64,000 bases of DNA from Bolinopsis microptera (GCF_026151205.1 NC_087076.1:10020902-10084901); one strand, 5' to 3'; positions 35,301-47,170 are shown, counted from the first letter of the stretch. Numbers and translations: made by a program. Notes: generated by a model not told the origin, from the sequence alone.

Positions 35301-37687
35301 AGAATTTTGATGAAGACCCCCCCCCCCCCGGCCCCCTTAAAATTTCCGTACAGCCTAAGTATGCTCTTTTGAAAAACTATGAACATGCTAGCTTTCTTTA
35401 TTTTATTAGTCGGCCGACATCTTGGGTTGTACTGGACCGAACAAGTTTATTATCGGATGTCTACTTACATTTATTATGTTTTACTAAAAATAAGTGATTA
35501 GTACGTGTTTAGTATGCGTTTAGTTCGTGTTTAGTACGTGTTTAGTACGTGTTTAGTACGTGTTTAGCACGTGTTTAGTAGGTGTTTAGTAGGTGTTTAG
35601 TAGGTGTTTAGCACGTGTTTAGTAGGTGTTTAGTAGGTGTTTAGTAGGTGTTTAGTAGGTGTTTAGTAGGTGTTTAGTAGGTGTTTAGCACGTGTTTAGC
35701 ACGTGTTTAGTAGGTGTTTAGTAGGTGTTTAGCAGGTGTTTAGTACGTGTTTAGTACGTGTTTAGTACGTGTTTAGTACGTGTTTAGTACGTGTCACATG
35801 TTAGAGTAATAATGTTATTTCTTTTAGACTAACACGTATCTATGGATACTAGAAGGGAGGAATGATTAGCCAGTCAGCTTCCAGTATTGGCCAATCAAAA
35901 CCGATAATCACTGTCACGTGTCAAAACAAATACCGTACATCTACCTCAGCAGATCTACAGTATGTACGCTATGCTTCCAGGTCAATAATCAAAGCAATTT
36001 GAGCTGTGAGTGATCGATAATTAGTTGTCAAGCAAACTACAAATATTCGAGTAATGCTCGGTGTGCTACGAATTGTCGAATATTTTCCGACAACTTATAA
36101 GTTATAATCTTACATTCCGACTTTGAGACTAGCTACCATTCAAATAAGAACATAGTTTCAAATCAACGGCTCGAGTTTCAGTTTAATAGTTACAGCAATC
36201 TCTGTCATATCATATTTGAGGTCGACTAATAACTCAACAACTATTAACACAACAAGACAATACAACAAATAGGACAAACAATATTGTGTTAAGTTGGTGA
36301 AAATTCAGCTCAACAAACAGTTAATATCTTCGGCTTTGTCTAAAAAGAAACGCAATTAAAAAGAGTCCTTAAATTTCACGACTTCTTACATTTCTGCCTA
36401 ATGTTTCGGTCAAACCCTAATTTCTAATCATTTACGAAGTTATACAAATTCTTTATCATACCATCTGTCATATGATAAAGAAATGAAACCAATTTTGCCC
36501 ATCATCGGATATGTCATCATCCACAATACGTAATTAATCATACACACATACATGATTAATCGATGACTAAAACAGTTGTTTTACCTCCTTGAAAACTTTT
36601 AATATGAGAGGTTTAAAGCAAGAGAGCAGAGAGGCAGGTAGAGAAAACAGAGAGAAGTCTTCGGGAGCTAGAGCAAAAGGTCCTCCTCCGCTTATCAGGA
36701 TCAGCTTCTTCACCTTGCTTTGTCGCTCGTTGTACACTAGAGTACACAAACTGAAACGCATTGGTTTCTTCAGTTTACACAGTTTGGTCATGTTTGTCAT
36801 GATTATCCAGTATTCACTTAATTTGTTATATTATGTCTAGATGAGGTATTAAACAAATTCTTCAACAATGAAGTTACAAATGATTACTGTTTTTTATTAC
36901 AGTGAATTATATGATTTAGATTAGAGGCAGCCGCAAAGTATTGATAATTGGATATTTTAACATGGGTCAACATATTCTTCAGCTTTAAAGCATACTGTAG
37001 AAGAATATGCGGCTAAAAATATTTAGTAAACACACCTAGTACCATACGAGTGTCCAATCAGAACATTATGATTATTCACACTGTATCTGTCAAACAGCCT
37101 CAAAGCATCATAGCAGTACTGCTCAAACGTGAACATGTAATTCTCCGGACGTGCTGGGCACTTGCTCTTGCCATGAGCGAACATGTCACATGTGACCACT
37201 CGGTAACCAAGCCTCAGTAGGTGGGATATCTGACTTTTAAATTGCTTGTATGTTCCTCCCGCTCCATGGTAGAAAAACAGGGTTGTGTTGTTGTAGTTTT
37301 CAGGAGATCTGAAGTGGGGGGAATGTTTTTAAAGGCTTGGAGGTTGAATTTGTAAGGTCGTCAGTAGTCTTTGTTTAAGTTACCTTAGTATGGAATCTTT
37401 ATATTTAAACAAAATTTCCAACACGAAACTTTGTTAGCTTGGTCAATGGTCACTGGTCAGGGAGAGTTTACATGAGAAGTCACTGTAATATTATAACAGT
37501 ATTTGGCTCAATAAGCATACAATACATAATCAGTAAACATTTGTTCCATGGTTAAACCACTCCAGCATATCATGTAACTTACTAGTTCTTACCTTTCATA
37601 CACCACAACGTTTCTTCTCTTCCTAATCTCAGTTAGCTTTTCATGTTGGGTGTAATTATCATAGTTCGGTGATACTTTATAGGGCAT
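32355..37687 (-). CDS. ABHD8-like alpha/beta hydrolase, six exons
   Basis: Minus-strand exons are 37687-37593, 37308-37036, 36750-36585, 33903-33683, 32733-32598 and, more tentatively, 32378-32355. All phases match, and the total of 915 nt gives 304 aa. The alpha/beta-hydrolase signatures are complete: oxyanion motif HGAGG (46-50), nucleophile elbow GHSYG (Ser119), acid in GRHDKFIP (Asp235) and catalytic His in GGHML (His262). LILISGGGPFALAP and WDEGDEAYHA are close to vertebrate ABHD8, as recalled. The start is the first in-frame ATG after a stop. A short overlapping ATG lies 5 nt upstream in another frame. The protein lacks the longer N-terminal extension of vertebrate ABHD8. The last exon adds only seven codons; otherwise exon 5 would read on to a stop at 32490. 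The substrate is unknown, and ABHD5/ABHD4-type relatives are less likely. Confidence 0.8.
34285..34565 (+). repeat. 11-bp minisatellite TTTAGTACGTG, left block
   Basis: Roughly 25 tandem copies of TTTAGTACGTG with variants TTTAGCACGTG lie in intron 3 of the ABHD8-like gene. The same repeat continues in the same orientation at about 35495-35795. Confidence 0.9.
34598..35346. mobile_element. 750-bp perfect hairpin (foldback) element
   Basis: Two arms of about 360 bp (34600-34961 and 34984-35345) are almost exact reverse complements around a ~22-bp loop (CTGAAAAAATCATC...). The tips are AAATTTTAAGGGGG, followed by poly-G on one side and poly-C on the other. It lies between the two blocks of the 11-bp minisatellite. 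It encodes nothing. I see no clear target duplication, so the class is unknown. Confidence 0.85.
35495..35800 (+). repeat. 11-bp minisatellite TTTAGTACGTG, right block
   Basis: About 27 copies, with runs of the variant TTTAGTAGGTG not seen in the left block. It appears continuous with the left block apart from the hairpin element and its flanks. Confidence 0.9.
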
Positions 37688-38317
37688 ACCATGTGTCTTG
37701 CTACTTTTTTAAACACGTTCACTCTGTTATCTTATGTGTACAAGTAAATTGAAATAAAATAGAGCTACTGTAACAGGGCAAATTGTAACATTATGCCACA
37801 ACTTATATAGCCCTACTTGAAGAATTATCTCCAAAGAGAAGGGGAATTCAAGTTTCTGAGTCTCTGCTCAAGAGTTTTAATTGTTTTATGCTGGTAAGTG
37901 GTGAAACAGACTGAGCTGGATAAGTGTGACTAAAGTGTAGTGCAAAGTGTGGCCCTTGCTACCCTCTACTGAAGTTGCTGAAATGCCGTCATAGGTCACA
38001 CAAATATCTTTTTTGCAACTTAACCCACCATCAGGCATATAATTGTAATCAGCCATATTTTTATAATTATACAATTTTACTCATTCTGGGCATGTTACCT
38101 ATATTATCATACTACAAGTATTTCTTCAGGTCTGTCTTCTATAACCACGATGAAAAGAAAAGCTGGGCGAAAACATTTGAGACTGCAGAACTGGAACACT
38201 CTTTATATTTGAATACAGTGACTGCTGAGCTGTATCAAATCTATCAGCATCATTGCAACTTCGATCAGGAACATAATTTAAAAACTATGGCAACGGAAGT
38301 CAGCCGATGTCAGAGTA

Positions 38318-38418
38318 AAAGCCAGCCGAAGTCCTAGGGTTGTGAAGTTGGCATAAAGGGTAGGCAGCTGCAGCTCTCCTAGCATCCTCCAGCTTGTCTG
38401 GGGTCTTAAACTTCTCAA
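38318..38418 (-). CDS. Possible terminal exon or retroelement fragment, unknown
   Basis: On the minus strand an acceptor (CAATTACTAG) leads into about 40 codons ending in TGA. The peptide contains LIEKFKTPDKLEDARRAAAA, YPLCQLHNPRT and SAGFYSDIG. Its composition is protein-like, but I do not recognise it. It may be a host exon or part of the retroelement debris to its right. Confidence 0.28.
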
Positions 38419-38689
38419 TCAGGCTAGTAATTGAATATAATCCATTTTAGATTCACATTTTACCTTATAACTTTATATTTTTATCATTGATCCATTCTCT
38501 CCCTCTGATCTTTATTGGTACTTAATTTACCCCCAGACAAGTTTTACTCCCCTCTGCCCGTCTCTATTTTCAGGCCGTTACATTCCATTTTACGGGGAAT
38601 GTCTGATGACTGCTGCCTAGTACCCTGATTGCCATCCTGATCATCTGGTGTAACACTAACTTTGTCCATTGATGCAAGCTAACCCAACC

Positions 38690-39505
38690 CCACTTCTACC
38701 TACCTTCATCACTGAATTTCTTCTCAGTGCCTCCCAAGAGCAGAAATTTACATTCTATCCCTCATTAATGACAATGAAGAAGACTTCAAAGATGCCATTG
38801 AAATCATTCTGGAAGATCATCCGACAGAGCCCCTTATCACTCCCTCTACAGAGTCCTTTATCACTCCCAAACCTATATCACCGTCAACTTCTCCTCAGCC
38901 TAAGCATTTTTGGATCTTGTGAATCACATCCAGCTTGAATTTCCAGAGCCCCTGGTTGATGGGGTAATGAAAGAACTTATAACGATGAAGACCGCACAAC
39001 AGTAAAGAAAGTAAAGACCTTGTGGCTGATTCCCCGCAATGATTCGTATAAGTATGGAAGTGTGGTCAACTAGCCCAAGCCGATCAACAAGTTCCCCAAA
39101 ATTGTCGAGCTGATGAACTTTGTTAACAGCAATAAGGCCACCTCTGGAAACATGACAGCCTGTCTCACTACCATGACGACAACGAACCATTGATTGATCA
39201 GGACAGTGACATTTGTACGGTGTCGTTCGGTGCAGCAAGAAAACTGGACTTTATAAGGAACGACAACAACCCTTCAGGCAGGAAAGGTACCCCTTCTCCC
39301 CCAGAATTCTCTGTGCCAGCGACAGACAAGTCTCTCAATATCATGAAGGCTGGTTGTCAATCCAGACTACTGCATAGAGTTCCTCCGGGCCCTGAGAGTG
39401 GTGTTAGATACAGTCTTTCCTTTAGGAACCTAACTGACCCACACCATCTTCTTCGTAGGGGGCAGTGGTCTTTACTACTAAGGAATAGATCAAAACCACT
39501 ATAAG
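38690..39505 (+). pseudogene. Decayed retroelement piece with AlkB-like dioxygenase domain
   Basis: Reading across several frames gives an acidic, Pro/Thr-rich stretch (NDNEEDFKDAIEIILEDHPT), then YKYGSVVN (stop) PKPINKFPKIVELMNFV, then HYHDDNEPLIDQDSDICTVSFG, and finally KSLNIMKAGCQSRLLHRVPP with RYSLSFRNL. These are the landmarks of AlkB-type Fe(II)/2-oxoglutarate dioxygenases: the HxD pair, the distal His (LLHRVP) and the closing Arg (RYSLSFR). At least one stop (near 39072) and one frameshift (near 39170) break it, so it is dead. AlkB domains do occur in some retroelements and RNA viruses, and the neighbouring fragments suggest a retroelement here. Confidence 0.6.
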
Positions 39506-39815
39506 ATAGAGCATTGAAGCCCTGTGCTTACCCCGGTAAAGTTAATCTGTGCAGAAAGCAAGGTTAAGCCTTGTCCTCTCCACATTTGGTAAAACGTTTT
39601 GTTGCTTGTATAAAGCCGATGATCCTTGGTAATGAGAACTTGTCCACTATAATAAAACAAAAGTTAATAAAACAAAAGTTAAATTTATTACCAATTATTC
39701 AATCAATACATATCATAAATTCTAATATTGGAAACACAATGCAAAATGGATGTCTTAAACTATAATTTTGTTGTGACTAATAATCTATTGACTTTCAAAG
39801 TTGAATTTTAGTTAA

Positions 39816-42800
39816 GGGGGGGGGTGACATGTCTCCAATGTCTCCAATGTCTTTTGTCTTTTTTGAAAAGATAGGGTGCAGAGACATGTCCTGGAGACAT
39901 TGGAGACATTGGAGACACAGCTTTTGGAGACATTGGAGACATTGGAGACATTGGGGACATTGGAGACATTGGAGACAAAGCTTTTGGAGACATTGGAGAC
40001 ATTGGAGACACTGGAGACGTAGATGTATGATTGGAGAAGGAGGAGGATCTAGGAGGAGGATGACCCAGGAGGAGGACTCAGGAGGAGAAGGAGGAGGATG
40101 AGGACTCAGGAGGAGGACTCAGGAAGAGGACTGAGGAGGACTGAGAAGGAGGAGGACTGAGGAGTACTGAGGAGGATGGCTGAGGAGGATGGCTGTGGAG
40201 GATGGCTGAGGAGGATGACTGAGGAGGATGACTGAGGAGGAGGACCTAGGAGGGGGAGGACCCAGGAGGAGGAGGACTCAGGAGGAGGAGGACTCAGTAG
40301 GAGGACTCAGGAAGAGGACTGAGGAGGACAGAGAAGGAGGAGGACTGAGGAGTACTAAGGAGGATGGCTAAGGAGGATGACTGAGGAGGATGACTGAGAG
40401 GTAGGAGGAGGAGAACAATGACTGAGGAGAAGGAGAAGGAGGAGGACCTAGGAGGATGAGGACCCAGGAGGAGGACTCAGGAGGAAGAGGAGGAGGAGGA
40501 TTCAGGAGGACTGAAAAGGAAGAGGACTGAGGAGAACTGAGGAGGAGGAGGACTGAATAGGAGGAGGAGGAGGGGGACTGGGGGAGGACTGAGCATGAAG
40601 AAGACTGACGAGAAGGATGAGGAGGAGGACTGAGGACTGAGGAGGATGAAGAGGAGGAAGACCCAGGAGGAGGAGGGATGAGGACTGAGTAGGACTGAGG
40701 AGGAGAAGGAGGGGGACCTAGGAGGAGGAGGACCCAGAAGGAGGACTCAGGAGGAGGAGGAGGAGGAGAACTCAGGAAAAGGACTGAGGAGGACTGAGAA
40801 GGAGGAGGACTCAGGAGTACTGAAGAGGATGACTGAGGAGGAGGAGGAGGAGGAGAAGGACTGAGGAGGAGAAGAAGAAGGTGGAGGAACTAAGAGGAGG
40901 ATGAACCAGGAGGAGGACTCAGGAGGAGGACTCAGGAGGAAGAGGAGGAAGACTTAGGAGGAATGAGAAGGAGGACTGAGGAGAACTGAGGAGGACTGAA
41001 TAGGAGGAGGAGGAGGAGAAGGACTGAGGAGGAGAAGGAGAAGGTGGAGGAACTAAGAGGAGGATGAACCAGGAGGAGGACTCAGGAGGAGGACTCAGGA
41101 GGAAGAGGAGGAGGACTCAGGAGGAATGAGAAGGAGGAGGACTGAGGAGAACTGAGGAGGACTGAATAGGAGGAGGAGGAGGGGGACTGGGGAGGACTGA
41201 GGAGGAGGACTGACGAGAAGGATGAGGAGGAGGACTGAGGACTGAGGACTGAGGAGGAAGAGGAGGATGAAGAGGAGGAAGAGGACAAAGGAGGAGGAGG
41301 ACTGAAGAGGACAATGAGGATGAGGACTGAGGAGGAGGAGGAGGACTGAGGAGGATGGCTGAGGAGGATGACTGAGAGGGAGGAGGAGGAGGACTGAGGA
41401 GGAGGAGGAGAAGGACTGAGGAGGAGAAGGAGGAGGACCTAGGAGGAGGAGGACCCAGGAGGAGGACTCAGGAGGAGGACTCAGGAGGAGGACTCAGGAA
41501 AACTGAGGAGGAGGAGGAGGAGTGAATAGGAGGAGGGGGAGGACCTAGGAGGAGGAGGACCCAGAAAAAGGACTGAGGAGGAGGAGGAGGAGGAGAACTC
41601 AGGAAGAGGACTGAGGAGGACTGAGAAGGAGGAGGACTGAGAAAGAGGAGGACTGAGGAGTACTGAAGAGGATGACTGAGGAGGAGGAGGAGGAGGAGAA
41701 GGACTGAGGAGGAGAAGGAGAAGGTGGAGGAACTAGGAGGAGGATGAACCAGGAGGATGACTCAGGAGGAAGAGGGGGAGGACTCAGGAGGAGGACTTAG
41801 GAGGATTGAGAAGGAGGAGGACTGAGGAGAACTGAGGAGGAGGAGGAGGAGGACTGAATAGGAGGAGGAGGAGGGGGACTGGGGAGGACTGAGGAGGAGG
41901 AGGACTGACGAGAAGGATGAGGAGGAGGACTGAGGACTGAGGAGGAAGAGGAGGAGGATGAAGAGGAGGAAAAGGACCCAGGAGGAGGAGGACTGAAGAG
42001 GAGGATGAGGATGAGGACTGAGGAGGAGGAGGAGGACTGAGGAGGACTGAGGAGGATGGCTGAGGAGGATGACTGAGAGGGAGGAGGAGGACTGAGGAGG
42101 AGGAGGAGGAGGAGAAGGACTAAGGAGGAGAAGGAGGAGGACCTAGGAGGAGGAGGACCCAGGAGGAGGACTCAGGAGGAGGACTCAGGAGGAGGAGGAG
42201 GACTCAGGAGGAAGACTCAGGAAAACTGAGGAGGAGGAGGAGTGAATGGGAGGAGGAGGGGGACTGGGGAGGACTGAGGAGGAGGAGGACTAAGGAGAAG
42301 GATGAGGAGGAGGACTGAGGAGGAGGATGAGAACTGAGGAGGAGGACTGAGGAGTACTGATGAGGATGGCTGAGGAGGACGGCTGAGGAGGATGACTGAG
42401 GAGGATGACTGAGGAGGATGACTGAGAGGGAGGAGGAGGAGGAGGAGAAGGACTGAGGAGGAGGAGGAGGAGAAGGAGGAGGACGTAGGAGGAGGAGGAC
42501 TCAGGAAGAGGAGGAGGACTCAGGAGGAGGACTCAGGAAGAGGACTCAGGAGGAGGACTGAGAAGGAGGAGGACTGAGGAGGACTGAGGAGAACTGAGAA
42601 GGAGGAGGATGAGGACTGAATAGGAGGAGGAGGGGGACAGGGGGATCGGGAGGACTGAGGAGGAGGAGGAAGACTGACGAGAAGGATGAGGAGGAGGACT
42701 GAGGAGGAGGACTGATGATTGAGGAGGAAGAGGAGGAGGATGAAGAGGAGTAGGAGGACTCAGGAGGAGGAGGACCCAGGAGGAGGAGGACCCAGGAGGA

Positions 42801-43154
42801 GGACCCAGGTCCCAGGAGGAGGACTCAGGAGGAGGAGGAGAACGACTGAGGAGGACTCAGGAGGAGGAGGAGGAGGAGGAGGAGGAGGAGGAGGAGGAGG
42901 AGGAGGAGGAGGAGGAGGAGGAGGAAGAGGAGGAGGAGGAGTCTCCAAAAGCTGTGTCTCCAATGTCTCCAATGTCTCCAATGTCTCCAAAAGCTGTGTC
43001 TCTAATGTCCCCAATGTCCCAAATGTCCCCAATGTCTCCAATGTCTCCAAAAGCTGTGTCTCCAATGTCTCCAATGTCTCCAATGTCTCCAATGTCTTTG
43101 TCTTTTTCGAAAAGATAAGGTGCGGGAGACATTGGAGACATGTCACCCCCCCCG
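39816..43154. mobile_element. 3.3-kb foldback element with TTAA duplication and polypurine core
   Basis: TTAA flanks both ends (39812-39815 and 43155-43158). The inverted termini read GGGGGGGGTGACATGTCTCC on the left strand and its complement at the right. Inside come 9-bp repeats (GGAGACATT) on the left and their reverse complement (TCTCCAATG) on the right, with a shared KAFGD-like spacer motif AAAGCTTTTGGAGACA. A single block of TTTTGAAAAGATAGGGTGC-type sequence lies at each end. The core, 40020-42940, is an almost pure polypurine minisatellite (GGA, GGACTGA, GGACTCA). TTAA duplication is the signature of piggyBac-type integration, but the GGG tip is not the usual CCY, so the class is tentative. 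All open frames inside are low-complexity artefacts. Confidence 0.85.
40020..42940. repeat. 2.9-kb polypurine GGA/GGACTGA minisatellite
   Basis: The plus strand is overwhelmingly A and G with regular ACT/ACC steps. It ends in an uninterrupted (GGA)n run at about 42860-42930. Higher-order repetition is visible: blocks of several hundred bases such as GAACCAGGAGGAGGACTCAG recur. It forms the core of the foldback element at 39816-43154. Confidence 0.92.
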
Positions 43155-43159
43155 TTAAG

Positions 43160-44320
43160 TATGAAATGCCACCACATCATAGTTAGGGTAAAATGTTATT
43201 TTTAAATTTTAAAATTGAGAAGATTGCTCTATGACTTAAAATTTAAAATTCTAGCAAAAGATATCTTTTTTTAAATAGTTCGTTACAGTTTATGACAGTA
43301 CTGGCATGACTAGTTTTATTGTGGCTGGTAAAAGGACCCAGTTGCCTGTAAGGGCTTTACCGAACCCCAGGGGACCACAATGTGATAAGATCAGGCCAGA
43401 TGTTTCTATGTAGAGCAATTTATTTATTTTGGAGCTATGGTTACGTCGCGTGGTATAGGTGGTGGTCATGTTTAAAGGTCAGTTTATCCTTGTGTGCTAA
43501 TTATCCATCCAGATGCTTAGTGATGTGGGTAAATCATGCCCTTCTACGATATATAATGTTTGACCATAAATTTGTTTTTACCACATAAACTGTGGCACTA
43601 ATGTCAATTAACAATATTTACATTCATTGATATTTAAAGCGTGTTTTTTCCCCAGCACTACTACACAACAAAAACCTGTCGGCCCACCGAGGAAACACGG
43701 TCGCAGAACAAAGAGCCCAATTGTGCTCTTCTATTCTGTGATCGTGTGTATCTACTATAAACTAGCTAAATATACTAAGAAAATTTAATGGAATCATTAC
43801 AGTCGTTTGATAAGTTCACGTGTCAAAGTAATGTTCATGGTGATCATATTTTTTGATCCCCGGTGGGCAAACACTCGTCCGAAAGGTCAAGGCAAACCTG
43901 TCGATGTTTCACCATACGAAGTAAGGCGATTTGAACATATACTCAGCTTACAACTCAACCCATGGGACGAGACGTCGTGAGCCTCAAAATTCTTCAAAAT
44001 ATACAGCACATACCTAGTTAGCAAACACTAAACACAACATACATACGATACCAAATAATGTATAATGCCATTACTAATTCGAAAGAAAATATATCTGCTA
44101 TCTAATTTAAAAAATTGAAGAATAAACCTGAAGAAAGGAGAAGGAGAGGGGTTTGGGAGAGGCAGAGTAGGAAAACAACAGGATCCTGTGCCGCAGGATT
44201 TTAAAATTTGTTGTATGATGATTCGTTTTGTTTCGTCTCTTAGATTAATATAGGTCTGATACCCTTGTCATGGTTCTTTGCAATAACACCGTGGTTTACT
44301 CATATGATTAAGTTTAGTTA
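43160..44320. other. Stretch without a supported feature
   Basis: AT-rich sequence with no joinable exons or recognisable domains. Confidence 0.4.
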
Positions 44321-44326
44321 ATTGAC

Positions 44327-44928
44327 CTATTTCAATGATAATTCATTTGCATCAAAGTTGTAACTGCACCATAGTTGTCTGTCATATTTAGATTGTAGTT
44401 CTAACAAAGCTTTCTTAAGATTATTCTTGAATATACTGATAGGAGTGGAGAAGTCTATTTCACTCGTTGACTTACGGCAGTGATTCCAAATACTGGTTGA
44501 TTGGTAGATGAATAGTGAGGACGGAGTGGGTGGGATGAAGTAGTTGTCTCGTCTTGGTGACCTGTTGAATAAAGAGAACATTGAGACTGGTGATTGGAAC
44601 TTATTAATTTTAAACATTTCCAGTAAACAGTGCAACTTATGAAGATTGTGGACACACTGAGGTAGAAGGAGTCAAAGTATCCTCCTCGCTGGTAAGACCA
44701 TTTCGGGCACTGACCAATAAAGTGGTTCATTGTCTCCTCTTCCATGAGACAGTGTGGACAGGTTTTAGGGACAGTTGTCGGCTTGTACTTATTGATGTGA
44801 TAGTTTAATTCACAATGTCCCGTGAGGAATTGTGTTGCTGTTCTTGTGCTCTCTTTGCCAAGTTTCGGGATTGATCTGGCGAACTGACCCACACCACTTC
44901 TACCTCTTCTCCTCCTTCTCCTCATCAT
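44327..44928 (-). pseudogene. LINE RNase H C-terminus and zinc knuckle fragment
   Basis: The minus-strand frame contains QFLTGHCELNYHINKY and then CPHCLMEEETMNHFIGQCP. This is the end of an RNase H domain followed by a CCHC-type knuckle with the spacing found after reverse transcriptase in several non-LTR retroelements. The N-terminal part of the element is absent, and a low-complexity Arg/Gly run precedes it, so this is a truncated fragment. Confidence 0.65.
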
Positions 44929-44989
44929 CCTCCCCCTCCTAACACTGGCCTCCCGTTAGCCCCCCAAAGAAGAAGAAGATCATACTACT

Positions 44990-45216
44990 CGCTCGGTTTT
45001 TATCAATAAACCGGATCCCCCAGACAACCATAACACGAGGTCAACGAAAATATGGAATATAATAACCCCTAACCTTAAAATCTTTGATTGTTCTGTTAGT
45101 ATTTCTTGCCTGAAATCCAAACTGAAATCTTCACTACTTTCCAACCAGCATTGTCATGCCGTGTATGACTGGACAAATAAAGACTTTGATATTTGTAACC
45201 TTAAATTTTCGTAGGC
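44990..45216 (+). pseudogene. Retroelement C-terminal tail fragment (plus copy)
   Basis: The plus-strand reading contains PDPPDNHNTRSTKIWNIITP, then KLKSSLLSNQHCHAVYDWTN. This matches, in the opposite orientation, the frame at 46008-46295 (DNHNTRSTKIFNILTP, KLKRALLANQHNHALLDWT). NHNTRS followed by a Leu/Lys-rich segment is typical of the last residues of animal non-LTR reverse transcriptases. Confidence 0.6.
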
Positions 45217-45329
45217 TCCTGCAGGGATTCCACCTGACCTCCAAAATTACATGAACAAATCGACTTACTCTGCCAGTGTATTCCTCTGTCAAGTTAAATG
45301 TGATGTGTGAGTGAGTAAGTGTAGTGTAA

Positions 45330-45655
45330 AGAGATCCTATTTTTCAATGAAACAAGAAATTTTTTCAATGAAACAAGAAATTTTTTTCAATGAAACAAGA
45401 AATTTAATTTTAGCACATTTTACAGAATAAAAGATGTAAAACAATTCATAAAATATAATGCCCATTTGGTGTATGACTTTTTGTCCTTGACTGCTTGTTT
45501 GGTTTTGGAAGGACAGGTTACTAACGGGGCAAGGAATGCGCGTGCCTGGGAGCTTTTGCACACACCAAAACGCTAGTTCAGTTAAGTTTTTAGAGACAAG
45601 GCTCAAATTAGGACTATAAGAAAAATTGTTAGCAGACATTGGGGGTTCTGTTTAA
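45330..45655 (+). repeat. ~300-bp dispersed repeat, copy 1
   Basis: It begins with tandem TTTTCAATGAAACAAGAAAT units and contains CGGGGCAAGGAATGCGCGTG and CTTTTGCACACACCAAAACG. A second copy lies at about 46905-47170 (same orientation) and a partial inverted copy at about 46735-46900. It is probably part of the surrounding retroelement family. Confidence 0.65.
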
Positions 45656-46007
45656 AGTTTTTACTATCTAGGTTGCAGTCTTGTTGTGACAAAAAGTCTA
45701 CACTAAAACATGTTTGATTTTATATTGTGTAGTTCAAGGATTAAAAATGCACCTTCAAGGTGGATATTGGAGAGCAGGCGAAAAATTATGGCTTAAATTT
45801 ATCAATGGTTATAATAAGCTATAAATATTTTAAACTATACAATGCTAATTAAAAATTTCTTTATACTTCATTCTCAAATTAAAATTTAAAAATTCAAAAA
45901 TATACATTCATTTTATTAAAACTTTCTCACACATACTTTACTCACAGGACAAGACTTGGAAAACAGTAGCCTAGGGTAATTTAATTTAGATGTGTGTGAC
46001 CAGCCAG

Positions 46008-46295
46008 TTATAATGTTTGGAAAATAATATTTGTGCAGTCAAAGTCTTTTACGGTCCAATCAAGCAGCGCGTGGTTATGTTGATTAGCTAGTAGCGCACG
46101 TTTTAGCTTTCCTCGCAAGCACATTACACTAGTAGTAAAATCAGTCATTCTGAACTTTGGGGTTAAAATGTTAAAAATTTTGGTTGATCTAGTGTTGTGA
46201 TTGTCAGGTGGGTCTGCCTGACAGATTAGAAGGCAGGGTTTCCTTGATGAACATGTGTAACCCTCATGTAAGGATATTGGAGCACGGAATTTCAT
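46008..46295 (-). pseudogene. Retroelement C-terminal tail fragment (minus copy)
   Basis: This is the inverted counterpart of 44990-45216. It contains CQADPPDNHNTRSTKIFNIL and LRGKLKRALLANQHNHALLD and ends in a stop. It is slightly longer at its N-terminal side (YTCSSRKPCLL). There is no catalytic domain in front of it. Confidence 0.6.
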
Positions 46296-46734
46296 TATCT
46301 TGTAGAGCTCCAGGTAACTGTGGTATGTATATAGATTTTGTACAGCTAGAATATTATTATGCTTGAATATCGGTTTGGTGTGCTCTTTTATGAAGAATTT
46401 TTGGTCTAGTTTCTGGTGTCCTATAGGCCTAGTACGTATCCAATTTGAATTCTAATAAAGACCCTAAGCATTATGATCAAATTTTTAGTACAATAGTTAT
46501 ATCAGGGTTGACATCTATGATTAATATTATAACCCAATATTCATTTCTTTTTCTCCCTTAAATTTAAACCCCCGGCCCCCACTTAGACATTTAGCCATGA
46601 TTTAGTATTGAACACCCAAAATACTTACTGTCCTTAATAATCGTAAAGACCATTTGTTACAAAATAGCTGCTAGAATAATGCATGCCAAATATTCCCTCT
46701 TACACCCACAAATTATAATGCCTTCCTATCAACG

Positions 46735-47170
46735 CCTCTAATTTGGTCACTAATCAACCAGACTAGCGTTCTGGTCTGTACAAAAGCTACCAGCCAGTAC
46801 ATTCCTTGCCCCGCTAGTTGATTGTCAAAAAATCATACAGCTCAGAACAAACGGTCATTTACCACTAAGAGCATTATATGTTTTCATTTGTTTAAATTTT
46901 ATGCTGTAAAATCAATGAAACTAATAAATCAATGAAACTAATAAATCAATGTTTTAGCTCATTTTACAAAGTCAAATATTTAAAACAATTAAAATTGTAT
47001 AGTGCTCAATTTGTAAATGACTAGTTGATCTTTGCTATTGGAAGTTTGTCAAGGACTGGCAGCTAGCGGGGCAAGGAATGCACGGGCTTAGGGGCTTTTG
47101 TGCACACCAGAACACTAGCTCGGTAGATTTTTGGAAACTAGAAGGACTAAAAACTAAAATTGTTTTTGAT
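46735..47170. repeat. ~300-bp dispersed repeat, copies 2 and 3
   Basis: An inverted partial copy (CATTCCTTGCCCCGCTAGTT near 46798) is followed by a forward copy (AGCGGGGCAAGGAATGCACG near 47067) of the repeat at 45330-45655. Identity by eye is moderate. Confidence 0.6.

Noticed and set aside
42719-43186. Gly/Arg- and Ser-rich open frames in the polypurine region, on both strands
   Set aside because: All frames of a GGA repeat are open. The peptides are pure low complexity and change with repeat length.
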